The translations under genes were made by a program, and so were the position numbers. 64,000 nt of DNA, taken from contig NZ_JAFBEV010000001.1 of NCBI RefSeq assembly GCF_016908935.1, positions 170,613-234,612 on the forward strand. The letters run 5' to 3'. This DNA is from Sporolactobacillus spathodeae (GTDB lineage Bacteria; Bacillota; Bacilli; Bacillales; Sporolactobacillaceae). The notes below the pieces were generated by a model that saw only the letters and a list, made by a program, of their open reading frames with translations, was not told the DNA's origin and made no database searches. Numbering within the stretch: position 1 is the first letter of the stretch; each line of letters begins with the position of its first letter. Below, in pieces: positions 33,120-41,133 of this stretch.

Positions 33120-33860
33120 ATGCCGCATAAATTGCATCAATTCATGATCATGAATCGTATTTTTATGAGTGTTATTATCGTATTAATTCTCCTCTGTGCT
33201 TGGCAGTTTTATGCAAAAAACCAGGAAACGCTTCGGCTGCGCACGCTAGGTAATCCCAACCAAGTACTAACAGTCGATGATAAGGTCTATAAAACAAGAA
33301 GCAGTATTTTTCGTAGCTTGGAGAAGCCGGACGCGCAGCATAAAATTGTTTTTCTCGGGGACAGCATCACACAAAATTGCAACTGGAACGAATTGTTCAG
33401 CAATGATAATATTCTAAATCGTGGTATTAGCGGTGATACAACAGCAGGAATACTGAAACGTATTAATGATATCGTGTATCTGAAGCCGACTAAATTATTC
33501 TTGATGGCTGGCATCAATGACTTTTCTCTTGGACGGACCGCTCAGCAAGTGACACGTAATGATGTACATATTATCGATACTATTCGACACGAATTGCCTG
33601 CAACAAAAATCTATGTTCAAAGTACGCTTCCGATCAATAACGCATTAAATAAATATGCAACAACACCGGCGCAGATCGAAGCACTTAATGCTAATCTTCA
33701 GAAAATCTGCCGGGAAAAAAGGATTGTGTTTATAAATTTATACCCGTTTTTTTCGGATTCGACACAACATTTGAAGATAAAGTACACGTTTGATGGCACT
33801 CATTTGAATGGCAAAGGTTATCAGTTATGGAAAAATAAGATAAAAAAATACGTGGACTAA
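33120..33860 (+). CDS. SGNH/GDSL-family hydrolase, membrane-anchored
   Basis: A 246-residue SGNH esterase or acylhydrolase. One N-terminal membrane helix (about 13-30) places the catalytic domain outside the cell. All four blocks are present: IVFLGDSIT (nucleophile Ser), NRGISGDTT (Gly), MAGINDFS (Asn) and TFDGTHLNGKGY (Asp-His). Substrates in this superfamily range from lipids to acetylated cell-wall sugars; none can be chosen here. ATG 33120 follows AAGGAG by about 12 bases; ATG 33144 or 33150 are alternatives. It is monocistronic. Confidence 0.88.
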   Translation: MPHKLHQFMIMNRIFMSVIIVLILLCAWQFYAKNQETLRLRTLGNPNQVLTVDDKVYKTRSSIFRSLEKPDAQHKIVFLGDSITQNCNWNELFSNDNILNRGISGDTTAGILKRINDIVYLKPTKLFLMAGINDFSLGRTAQQVTRNDVHIIDTIRHELPATKIYVQSTLPINNALNKYATTPAQIEALNANLQKICREKRIVFINLYPFFSDSTQHLKIKYTFDGTHLNGKGYQLWKNKIKKYVD

Positions 33861-34124
33861 ACTTAGATAAATGCTCATGACGGAAAAAGAAATTGAAGCG
33901 ACAAGTGCTGTGTATAATCATGGCGGCGTGTCGCTATTATTTTGCTTGATACGCTATATTATTGTCTATCAAAGATGTGAAACGCTCTCATGGGATGTAA
34001 TTAAAGGATTCATGTAATTTCTTGCCTTTCATGTGTACATTCTGGGATACTGAATAAAGAGCGAAGTTGTTTGCTTTGATTAATGAGTGTATTGTAAATC
34101 TTTTGTTAAGATATTGAAAATGGA
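33861..34124. other. Intergenic region, no gene seen
   Basis: AT-rich DNA between the SGNH gene and the promoter of the DUF47-pit operon. Minus-strand open frames here lack ribosome-binding sites and family features. No repeat copy or strong hairpin was seen. Confidence 0.4.
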
Positions 34125-34152
34125 TTGTAAATGGCCGGTGCTCTGTTAAAAT
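34125..34152 (+). promoter_or_regulatory. Promoter of the DUF47-pit operon
   Basis: TTGTAA (34125-34130) and TAAAAT (34147-34152) are 16 bp apart. Upstream, TTGTAAATC, TTTGTTAAG and ATTGTAAAT recur at about 11-16-base intervals (34092-34132), reminiscent of a PhoP-type direct-repeat array (TTNACA-like), though imperfect. Confidence 0.4.
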
Positions 34153-34273
34153 GAAATTTGGGTGCTTTTTTTCGACATTATTCACTTTTGTTTCCGCGAA
34201 CAATGAGATTAATGATCCGGTCAGTGCCTGAAAAACGGTTCAACCAGGTCCAAACCAATAGGAGGGTGATTTT

Positions 34274-34894
34274 GTGCACTTGCTGTCAAAAAATGACAAG
34301 TTTTTAAATATGCTGTCAATGATTTCGCTAAATCTTGAAGAGGCAGCTCGTTTTTTTGTGGAGAGCAAAATTGCTACCGAAGCGGATTTACACGAATTTT
34401 CTACAAAGATGAAGCAATATGAACGAAAAGGAGATTCCTATGTCCATGAGTTGATTATCGCACTCAATAAAACCTTTGTGACGCCACTGCAGCGCGAAGA
34501 TATTCTTGAACTTGCGATGAAGATGGACGGCGTTCTTGACGGATTCGAAGAATGGTCGATGCGCCTTGAAATTTACGGCCTGACGCATGTTGATGAGTAT
34601 ATGACACAGTTTGTCGACTACCTCTATGAGTCCTCGAAGGAAATCAAACTGGCGACAACATTAATTAGCAAAAAGAAAATGTCTAGCATTCGCAGCAACG
34701 TGATAAAGATTAATGATTATGAAACGCAATGCGATGACTTGCTCGTGAAATGCATTACGAATCTTTTTAAAACTGAAAAGGATGCTGTTAAAATTATTAA
34801 GTATAAAGAACTGTATGAAATGTTAGAAGCGATCGCCGATAGCTGTGAGGATGTAGCCGATTCACTAGAAACGATTATCATGCGGAACGCCTGA
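34274..34894 (+). CDS. DUF47/PhoU-like protein, Pit-associated
   Basis: A 206-residue all-helical protein of the DUF47 (PhoU-like) family, related to B. subtilis YkaA. Such proteins are nearly always encoded next to a Pit phosphate transporter and modulate its activity. PhoU-type acidic motifs are visible: YERKGDSYVHELIIALNKTFVTPLQREDI (about 48-77, described by position) and YEMLEAIADSCEDVADSLE (about 182-200). GTG 34274 follows GGAGGGTGA. It is co-transcribed with pit, 67 bp downstream. Confidence 0.9.
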   Translation: MHLLSKNDKFLNMLSMISLNLEEAARFFVESKIATEADLHEFSTKMKQYERKGDSYVHELIIALNKTFVTPLQREDILELAMKMDGVLDGFEEWSMRLEIYGLTHVDEYMTQFVDYLYESSKEIKLATTLISKKKMSSIRSNVIKINDYETQCDDLLVKCITNLFKTEKDAVKIIKYKELYEMLEAIADSCEDVADSLETIIMRNA

Positions 34895-34961
34895 AACAAT
34901 CAGTAACCCTGGCTTTGTACGCATGCGTTTCAGGAATTAATCAGGAAAGGATTATTTGTTT

Positions 34962-35969
34962 ATGGACAGTCTTTTAGTCTTAACGCTGATGATCGTGTTC
35001 TTCGCTTTCACCTTTGATTTTATCAATGGTTTTCACGATACAGCGAACACGATTGCGACTTCTGTTTCGACACGTGCGATGCGACCGCGCGTAGCGATTA
35101 TCTTGGCCGGTACGATGAATTTTCTTGGCGCGATCACATTTACAGGTGTGGCGCAGACGATTAGCAAGGGGATCATCGATCCATTTACCATACATGATGA
35201 AACCAAGGGCTTGATTATTGTCCTTGCTGCGCTTATCACTGCCATAATTTGGAACTTACTGACCTGGTTACTTGGCATTCCCAGCAGTTCCTCGCATGCA
35301 ATTATCGGTTCGCTTGCCGGCGCAGGCATATCTGCAATGGGGTTCGGCGCTTTGAATTACCAGGGATTTCTTAGCATATTTGAAGCACTGATTTTCTCGC
35401 CAATCGCAGCCATTACATTGGGCTTTATTATTATGAAGTCATTTACATATTTCTTTCATAATTTTTCATTGGTAAATACGAACAGACGCTTTCGCGTACT
35501 TCAGGTATTTACAGCAGCCCTTCAATCCTTTGCTCATGGGACGAATGACGCTCAGAAAACAATGGGTATTATAACAATGGCGCTGGTGGCTTCGAAATAT
35601 TTGGATAAGGTGGAAATTCCAATCTGGGTACGGGTTGCTGCGGGCTTAGCGATGGCATTAGGGACCTCAATCGGTGGCTGGCGGATTATTCACACGGTCG
35701 GAAGTAAAATAATGAAAATCGAACCAATCAACGGAGCGGCAGCGGATATTTCATCGGCATGTATTATCTTTGGGTTTACGCTCGTTCATTTCCCAGTCAG
35801 CACAACGCATGTTATTACCTCATCAATTTTGGGTGTCGGTTCTGCTGAGCGTGTGCGTGGCGTTAACTGGGGGGTTGCCATTAATATTGTGATTACTTGG
35901 ATCATTACATTGCCGTTGACAGCCGCAAGTGCTTTTGTTATCTTTAAACTTTTGAATTTGATGCTGTAA
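34962..35969 (+). CDS. pit: Low-affinity inorganic phosphate transporter, PiT family
   Basis: A membrane phosphate/metal symporter of 335 residues with about ten helices. Both duplicated PiT signatures are present: FDFINGFHDTANTIATSV near residue 20 and QSFAHGTNDAQKTMGIIT near residue 190, along with PSSSSHAIIG and VSTTHVITSS. ATG 34962 is 11 bases after AGGAAAGG; TTG 34956, six bases upstream, is an alternative. It forms an operon with the DUF47 gene, the standard Pit arrangement. Confidence 0.94.
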   Translation: MDSLLVLTLMIVFFAFTFDFINGFHDTANTIATSVSTRAMRPRVAIILAGTMNFLGAITFTGVAQTISKGIIDPFTIHDETKGLIIVLAALITAIIWNLLTWLLGIPSSSSHAIIGSLAGAGISAMGFGALNYQGFLSIFEALIFSPIAAITLGFIIMKSFTYFFHNFSLVNTNRRFRVLQVFTAALQSFAHGTNDAQKTMGIITMALVASKYLDKVEIPIWVRVAAGLAMALGTSIGGWRIIHTVGSKIMKIEPINGAAADISSACIIFGFTLVHFPVSTTHVITSSILGVGSAERVRGVNWGVAINIVITWIITLPLTAASAFVIFKLLNLML

Positions 35970-36012
35970 GTAATTATAGTGGATAGAAAGATGATTCGTT
36001 TGTAAACTGGTT

Positions 36013-36064
36013 TTGAACTGATAAGCTGCCCATGCGGCTCGGGTTCATAACTGGTTTTTTTTAT
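36013..36064 (+). terminator. Probable terminator after pit
   Basis: TGAAC...AGC and GCT...GTTCA form an interrupted stem, followed by ACTGG and eight T residues. AACTGGTTTT is repeated on both sides of the hairpin. Confidence 0.5.
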
Positions 36065-36183
36065 GCGCTTCTATACATAAGAATTTAAGTAATGAAATTG
36101 ATCAAAAAGAGATGAGAAGGTAAGCGTTTACATTAATGGGATTATACAATGGGGAATTCCAAAATAGGAGATACAAGTGAAGA

Positions 36184-36372
36184 TTAAAACGGAAAGCAAT
36201 TCTCCTGTTCACATGCTATCAATAAATCAAGTTCTTGACTGCAGAGGAGTGTTTCATCAGAATACATGCCAAACCTTTTTGCGATCCGAAACAATTCGAA
36301 TCGTTTTGCTTCGATTTGAGAGTCATAATCGGGGGTAGTAAACAGTTGATCCAAAGCTACTCCGTTGTTCAT
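36184..36372 (-). CDS. Spo0E-like aspartyl-phosphate phosphatase
   Basis: A 62-residue helical hairpin protein with the Spo0E-family signature SQELDLLIACEQ near the C-terminus. A first helix (IEAKRFELFRIAKRFGM) precedes it. Spo0E-like proteins dephosphorylate Spo0A-P and hold back sporulation. ATG 36372 is 12 bases after GGGAGG; TTG 36381 in the same frame is very close to it, so the true start may be either. TATAAT sequences on the minus strand lie about 45-75 bases upstream. It is monocistronic and convergent with pit. Confidence 0.82.
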   Translation of the reverse strand: MNNGVALDQLFTTPDYDSQIEAKRFELFRIAKRFGMYSDETLLCSQELDLLIACEQENCFPF

Positions 36373-36733
36373 TAAAACCAAAAGCCTCCCTCAAAATAAC
36401 TAATTATAATATTCTGTCGCTCTATATTATAGCACCCTTGTTTTTTTTGTCTATGTAAAAAATAGGTATTCGATTCGTTCTTCCAATGTCCGAGATCGAT
36501 CATTGTAAGCTGATCCTATATAATTTATTGATAGACTATTTTTATTACGTAAGTTTGTTGCTGATTAAGCTGTTATTTAAACCTGCATTTTTATCCAGAA
36601 AAAATGACTGGGGGAGATGACAAGTAACTTTGACGATGCCCTAGAGTTATCCTTTATAAATTCCGTTTTAATGTTAAAATATGATAATAGAGAGTTGGCA
36701 ACGTCAACTACAACAGGATATGGAGGAATAAGA
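36373..36733. other. Divergent control region between the spo0E-like gene and dapH
   Basis: About 360 AT-rich bases. The minus strand carries TGCTATAAT, an extended -10 for the spo0E-like gene, near 36425-36435. The plus strand has TATGATAAT near 36680 and a short inverted repeat AGTTG/CAACT (about 36692-36710) before dapH. An open frame runs into dapH from 36617 but has no supporting features. Confidence 0.4.
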
Positions 36734-37444
36734 ATGGAACAAATGAATGCGAATGAAATTATTTCATTTTTGCAGCACAGTAAAAAGAAAACGCCTGTGA
36801 AGGTATACATAAAAGGCGATCTTGAGGCAATCAACTTCGGGTCAACTATCCAAACGTTTCTCAGTGGAACATCCGGTACGCTTTTCGGCGACTGGAATGA
36901 GATAAAGCTAATCCTCGAAGAAAATAAGGAGAAAATTGCAGATTATGTGGTTGAGAATGACTGCCGCAACTCCGCGGTACCGCTCCTTGATTTGAAAGGC
37001 ATTGAAGCGCGGATTGAACCAGGGGCACTGATCCGTGAAATGGTGGAAATTGGGAAAAATGCGGTGATTATGATGGGCGCAGTGATCAATATCGGTGCCG
37101 TTATCGGGGAAGGAACAATGATCGATATGAACGCTGTGCTCGGCGGCCGCGCAACGGTTGGAAAAAACTGCCATATTGGTGCTGGCACAGTTCTCGCGGG
37201 TGTCGTCGAACCACCATCTGCCCAGCCGGTCATCGTTGAAGATAATGTGCTGATTGGAGCCAACGCAGTTGTTCTGGAAGGTGTGCGTGTTGGCGAAGGT
37301 GCTGTAGTCGCTGCCGGGGCAATTGTGACCAAGGATGTGCCAGCCAATACCGTGGTTGTCGGCGCACCGGCGCGTGTGATCAAGACGATTGATGATCAAA
37401 CGCGTGCGAAGACAGAAATTATGCAGGAATTGCGTCAACTCTAA
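36734..37444 (+). CDS. dapH: 2,3,4,5-tetrahydropyridine-2,6-dicarboxylate N-acetyltransferase
   Basis: It acetylates tetrahydrodipicolinate in the acetylase branch of the diaminopimelate/lysine pathway, supplying meso-DAP for peptidoglycan. The 236-residue protein matches B. subtilis DapH (YkuQ) in length and along most of its sequence. An N-terminal helical domain ([11 protein letters not shown]) is followed by left-handed beta-helix hexapeptide repeats: [22 protein letters not shown] and [16 protein letters not shown] (described in part). ATG 36734 follows GGAGGAATAAGA; the longer open frame has no ribosome-binding site. It is followed 33 bp later by dapL. Confidence 0.96.
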   Translation: MEQMNANEIISFLQHSKKKTPVKVYIKGDLEAINFGSTIQTFLSGTSGTLFGDWNEIKLILEENKEKIADYVVENDCRNSAVPLLDLKGIEARIEPGALIREMVEIGKNAVIMMGAVINIGAVIGEGTMIDMNAVLGGRATVGKNCHIGAGTVLAGVVEPPSAQPVIVEDNVLIGANAVVLEGVRVGEGAVVAAGAIVTKDVPANTVVVGAPARVIKTIDDQTRAKTEIMQELRQL

Positions 37445-37477
37445 GATGAATCGGAACAATGGCTGAAGGGGCTATGG

Positions 37478-38590
37478 ATGATGGATTATAAAGCGATTAG
37501 GCGGGCGCTACATCAAATACCCGAAATTGGATTCGAAGAAAAAGAAACACAGGCTTTCTTATTGGAACAAATTCGCAAACTGCCGCAAGAGCGTCTTCAG
37601 ATTAAAATATGGAAGACCGGTTTGTTCGTTCATGTTGCCGGACGCAATCCTTCGCGGCTTATCGGTTATCGGACGGATATTGATGGATTGCCGGTTCCTG
37701 AAAAGACCGGTTATTCATTCGCCTCGCGCCACGAAGGTAAGATGCATGCTTGTGGCCATGACTTTCATATGACTATTGCGCTCGGTGTTCTTGAAAAAGT
37801 TGCGAGACAGCCAATCAAGGATGATATGCTGTTTATCTTCCAGCCGGCAGAGGAAGGCCCTGGCGGCGCCTTGCCGATGCTCGCAAGCCGCGAGTTCAAG
37901 AAATGGAAACCTGATTTCATCCTCGCGCTGCATGTTTCTCCTGATTTTCCAGCAGGCACCATTGCAACGCGGGAAGGTATCCTTTTTGCGAATACCTCTG
38001 AATTGTTTATCGATTTCCACGGTAAAGGCGGCCATGCCGCATCGCCGCACCTGACACACGATATGATCGTGGCAGCGAGTCATTTTATCGTCAGTCTCCA
38101 GACAATCGTTGCGCGACGGGTGAACCCGCTTCATTCAGCGGTAGTGACCATCGGCAAAATGACTGCTGGAACGAAACAGAATATTATTGCTGAACATGCG
38201 CGCGTTGAGGGGACAATTCGCACGCTTGATCAGGAAACGATGGCATTGATTAAAGATGATATCGAACGCCAGGTAAAAGCGGTTGAGATCGCCTATCATT
38301 GTACAAGCCGTATTGATTATGGTGCCAACTATTATCAGGTCTTTAATCGTGCTGAAGATGTCAAACCATTCCTCAATTTCCTTTTATCGAGAAAATATCC
38401 GCATGTGATCTGCGGTGAATCGATGACGGGGGAAGACTTTGGCTATTTTCTGAAAGAATTGCCAGGTTTCATGTTCTGGCTCGGCGTTGGCAAAACAAGT
38501 GGCCTTCATTCGGCAGACTTCATGCCAGATGAAACGGCCCTTGAACAAGGGGTAAAAGTGATTAGTGATTATTTAATCAATGGGCAATAA
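37478..38590 (+). CDS. dapL: N-acetyldiaminopimelate deacetylase
   Basis: It removes acetate from N-acetyl-LL-diaminopimelate, the later step of the same DAP pathway. It is a 370-residue M20-family metallohydrolase with metal-binding HACGHDFHM (about 87-95) and EEGPGG (about 125), dimerisation segment KGGHAASPH and late metal site GLHSADF. It corresponds to B. subtilis YkuR. AAGGGG lies eight bases before ATG 37478; a second ATG follows directly. It forms an operon with dapH and ends at a terminator. Confidence 0.94.
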   Translation: MMDYKAIRRALHQIPEIGFEEKETQAFLLEQIRKLPQERLQIKIWKTGLFVHVAGRNPSRLIGYRTDIDGLPVPEKTGYSFASRHEGKMHACGHDFHMTIALGVLEKVARQPIKDDMLFIFQPAEEGPGGALPMLASREFKKWKPDFILALHVSPDFPAGTIATREGILFANTSELFIDFHGKGGHAASPHLTHDMIVAASHFIVSLQTIVARRVNPLHSAVVTIGKMTAGTKQNIIAEHARVEGTIRTLDQETMALIKDDIERQVKAVEIAYHCTSRIDYGANYYQVFNRAEDVKPFLNFLLSRKYPHVICGESMTGEDFGYFLKELPGFMFWLGVGKTSGLHSADFMPDETALEQGVKVISDYLINGQ

Positions 38591-38645
38591 AAATAATCAC
38601 TTGAAAGCATAATTAGAAGCAATCGTTAAGTTGATAACACAAGTC

Positions 38646-38680
38646 AAAAAAGGGAACCCTCATACGGGTTTCCTTTTTTT
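38646..38680 (+). terminator. Terminator after dapL
   Basis: AAAGGGAACCC and GGGTTTCCTTT pair with one G-T wobble around a 6-base loop, followed by a T run. Confidence 0.85.
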
Positions 38681-38685
38681 AAGCG

Positions 38686-38862
38686 TATAAAGTTTTTCGT
38701 ACAAAAATGCAGCGAGGTGCGCTGGCGCCTTACGGGAAAAGCGAGCCAAGTGAGCCCCCGCAGATTCTAGCCTATTCGAGGAGACGCGCGGCGCCCGCGG
38801 CAAGCAAGCAGCCGGAGCACAATTTTTGCAAAAAAAGACTTGGTGACGCAACTATTTTTATG
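38686..38862 (+). repeat. Dispersed intergenic repeat, copy F (full length)
   Basis: It contains TACAAAAATGCAGCGAGG, CGCTGGCGCCTTACGGG, AAAAGCGAGCCAAGTGAG, GAGGAGACGCGCGGCGCC, CGCGGCAAGCAAGCAGCC and a degenerate tail GACTTGGTGACGCAAC. It sits directly after the dapL terminator. Confidence 0.8.
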
Positions 38863-39053
38863 CTTAATGTGTAGGATTTTTTTCATTCAGAAGCATCTTT
38901 TTCGCTTATTTGTGTCAATAATGCTATAGTAAAATTTGTGAGGAACTTATCCATTTTTCTTTGTTTATTGGATTTCCAACCTATTAATTGATAATTATTT
39001 ATTTGAAGGGTGTTATTGAAACAGTGATTATTCAATAAATAGCATCAAAAAAA

Positions 39054-39068
39054 TAATAATTATTATCA
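39054..39068. promoter_or_regulatory. Fur/PerR-like box upstream of the peroxiredoxin
   Basis: TAATAATTATTATCA matches the Fur 7-1-7 consensus TGATAATNATTATCA at 14 of 15 bases and the PerR box at 13 of 15. It lies just before the -35 hexamer. A second palindrome TTATTA-N4-TAATAA (39091-39106) overlaps the -10. Because the gene is a peroxidase, PerR is the more likely regulator. Confidence 0.6.
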
Positions 39069-39075
39069 TATAATA

Positions 39076-39104
39076 TTGACTAGCAAGTGATTATTACTTA
39101 TAAT
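39076..39104 (+). promoter_or_regulatory. Promoter of the peroxiredoxin gene
   Basis: TTGACT (39076-39081) and TATAAT (39099-39104) are 17 bp apart, a near-consensus sigma-A promoter. Confidence 0.75.
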
Positions 39105-39159
39105 AATGACTGTTGAAAGAAAGATAACGCTTAAAAGCATCCATAGGAGGGTATTATAA

Positions 39160-39708
39160 ATGGTAGAACGTCTTGTAAGTGCTAAAGCACCATTGTTTGA
39201 TTTGGATTGTGTCCATGCTGACGGATCCTTTGGAAAAGCAAATTTGGAAGAAAATATTAAAGCAGGTAAGTGGACCGTTTTCTTTTTCTATCCAATGGAT
39301 TTCACTTTTGTATGCCCAACTGAAATTACTGCGTTCAGTGATCGCTACAACGAATTCACAGACTTGAATGCAGATATCATTGGCTGTTCCTGTGATACGA
39401 TTTATACGCATCAGGCATGGATGAAGACCTCCCGCAAAGAAGGCGGCATTGGCAAGATTAATTTCCGTCTTGCGGCAGACCACACACATGAAGTTGCTGA
39501 AAAATACGGCGTGCTGATTCCTGAAGAAGGCGTGGCACTTCGCGGTCTGTTTATTATCAGTCCAGAAGGCGATCTGCGTTACTCTGTTGTGAATGACAAT
39601 AATATTGGCCGTGACGTTGATGAAACATTACGTGTCCTTCAGGCATTGCAATCCGGCGGCTTGTGCCCGGCAAACTGGCATCCTGGTGATGAAACGCTGC
39701 ACGTCTGA
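39160..39708 (+). CDS. Two-cysteine peroxiredoxin (YkuU-like)
   Basis: A 182-residue thiol peroxidase that reduces hydrogen peroxide and organic peroxides. Peroxidatic Cys52 lies in DFTFVCPTEI and resolving Cys169 in GGLCPANW, the typical 2-Cys Prx/AhpC arrangement. The sequence is very close to B. subtilis YkuU, and the nearby dapH-dapL pair matches the ykuQR-ykuU neighbourhood. AGGAGGG precedes ATG 39160. A Fur/PerR-like box and strong promoter lie upstream, suggesting induction by peroxide or metal limitation. Confidence 0.93.
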   Translation: MVERLVSAKAPLFDLDCVHADGSFGKANLEENIKAGKWTVFFFYPMDFTFVCPTEITAFSDRYNEFTDLNADIIGCSCDTIYTHQAWMKTSRKEGGIGKINFRLAADHTHEVAEKYGVLIPEEGVALRGLFIISPEGDLRYSVVNDNNIGRDVDETLRVLQALQSGGLCPANWHPGDETLHV

Positions 39709-39734
39709 TTAGATCGGTTGATAAGCGCGTTTGA

Positions 39735-39773
39735 GAAAAAGACGGAGCTCTGCTTAGAGCCTCGTCTTTTTTG
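39735..39773 (+). terminator. Terminator after the peroxiredoxin
   Basis: AAAAAGACG-AGCTCT pairs with AGAGC-CGTCTTTTTT around a 4-base loop. Confidence 0.85.
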
Positions 39774-40014
39774 ACGCTTAAGAATGTATAAGTTTAGCTA
39801 ACTTCTTGAAAAAGAAACAGCTGTCAGCGGATTTATAAATCGATAAATGATTCATTTGCTTTGTTGCATAGCCCGCTGGAAACCGCTGATCGTTAGAATT
39901 AGTTGGCTGAATCGTGTGTGGCGACGGTTTTTTGTTATATAATAAAAAAAGGTATTTTTTTGCGATTCGTCGAACTGACAGCATTTGGGTTGATTGCTTT
40001 GAAGGGAGCACAAG

Positions 40015-41034
40015 ATGAACGATTCTTTGATTTTCATGCTTCTCTGGATTCTCGTTTATACTTATATGATGCTGGCTTCGATTGATTTCGGAGCAGGTTT
40101 CTATCTCTTTTACGGACAAGTTTTTTTGAAAAAGGATTCACTATTTACGCCGATACACGACTACCTTTCCCCGTTGTCAGAACTGATTAACATTGGTTTT
40201 ATTTTGTTGTTTGCAGTTATTTGCGGATTATCACCAGACATTGCACTCATGTATCAATCGACGCTGGCCGTTCCAGGCGTTTTAGCGATTATTTTGATTT
40301 TGATTAAAGGGACATTTTTTGCGATGGCTGAACTAACACAAAGGAAGTCACCACTGAATCAGCTATGTGTCGCTGTGAATGGAATTGCTGGGATGTTGAT
40401 TTTACCAGCCCTCAGTATCGCAATGGTGATTAGTGAAGGCGGTTTTAATGCCGGTCGAGGAAATTGGTTTGCTTTAGGGAAACAATTGCTGACTGATTTT
40501 TATTTTTGGACAGTAATGATTATCGCGGTCGTCAGCATTTTATACATAAGCGCCATGTATTTTGTCTCGTTTTCTCATTCAAATGGCAAAGATGAACTCA
40601 GTTCCGGGATGAGAAATTTTGCACTTTTCTGGAGCATGCCGACAGTTCTTGCAAGCGGATTAACTTTCCTTGGGCTGGAAAACCAAAACCCTGATCATTT
40701 TATGAAGACATTGGATCATTCTTGGATGTTTTTACTGTCGCTTCTTTGTCTGTTGCTTGCGGTGACTCTGGTCTTTATCAAGCATGCTTATCGTCTCTCT
40801 TTTTTCGTGGTAATGATGCAATATTATTTTGCACTGATGGGCTATACGCAAAGCCACGCGCCTTACATCATCTTTCCAGATATTAAAATGCCAGTTGGAA
40901 CATCAGCCAAGCTTCATACCGGTTGGTATTTGACGTTGATTTTTATTCTGTCGCTCAGCGTGCCAATTTTTGTTATTCTATTGAAGGACAGAATCATTCG
41001 TAAGAAAATGCAGTTTAAACAATCGCTCAACTAA
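40015..41034 (+). CDS. Orphan cytochrome bd subunit II-like membrane protein
   Basis: A 339-residue polytopic protein (about nine helices) that looks like a divergent CydB/YthB. The N-terminal MMLASIDFGAGFYLFY parallels CydB LEGFDFGVG. The late loop QSHAPYIIFPDIKMP parallels the CydB periplasmic YP.I segment. CydB hallmarks such as GPFWDANEVW are missing, and no subunit I gene adjoins it. It may partner a CydA-like protein elsewhere or have another role. GAAGGGAG lies eight bases before ATG. It is convergent with rnjA. Confidence 0.65.
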   Translation: MNDSLIFMLLWILVYTYMMLASIDFGAGFYLFYGQVFLKKDSLFTPIHDYLSPLSELINIGFILLFAVICGLSPDIALMYQSTLAVPGVLAIILILIKGTFFAMAELTQRKSPLNQLCVAVNGIAGMLILPALSIAMVISEGGFNAGRGNWFALGKQLLTDFYFWTVMIIAVVSILYISAMYFVSFSHSNGKDELSSGMRNFALFWSMPTVLASGLTFLGLENQNPDHFMKTLDHSWMFLLSLLCLLLAVTLVFIKHAYRLSFFVVMMQYYFALMGYTQSHAPYIIFPDIKMPVGTSAKLHTGWYLTLIFILSLSVPIFVILLKDRIIRKKMQFKQSLN

Positions 41035-41083
41035 AGATTGATGGAATGAGCAAGACGAAATTAGAAAAGAATAACACAAAAAT

Positions 41084-41120
41084 ATAGAGGCAGCGGATAA
41101 TATTTATCCGCTGCCTCTAT
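41084..41120. terminator. Bidirectional terminator between the CydB-like gene and rnjA
   Basis: ATAGAGGCAGCGGATAA and TTATCCGCTGCCTCTAT form a perfect 17-bp stem with a TAT loop. T runs are weak, but the stem is very stable. Confidence 0.8.
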
Positions 41121-41133
41121 TTGTTGGACCGAT

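Noticed and set aside
36908..37459. Long minus-strand open frames opposite dapH
   Set aside because: They mirror the hexapeptide-repeat codons of dapH; the His/Asn-rich translation is typical of a shadow frame.
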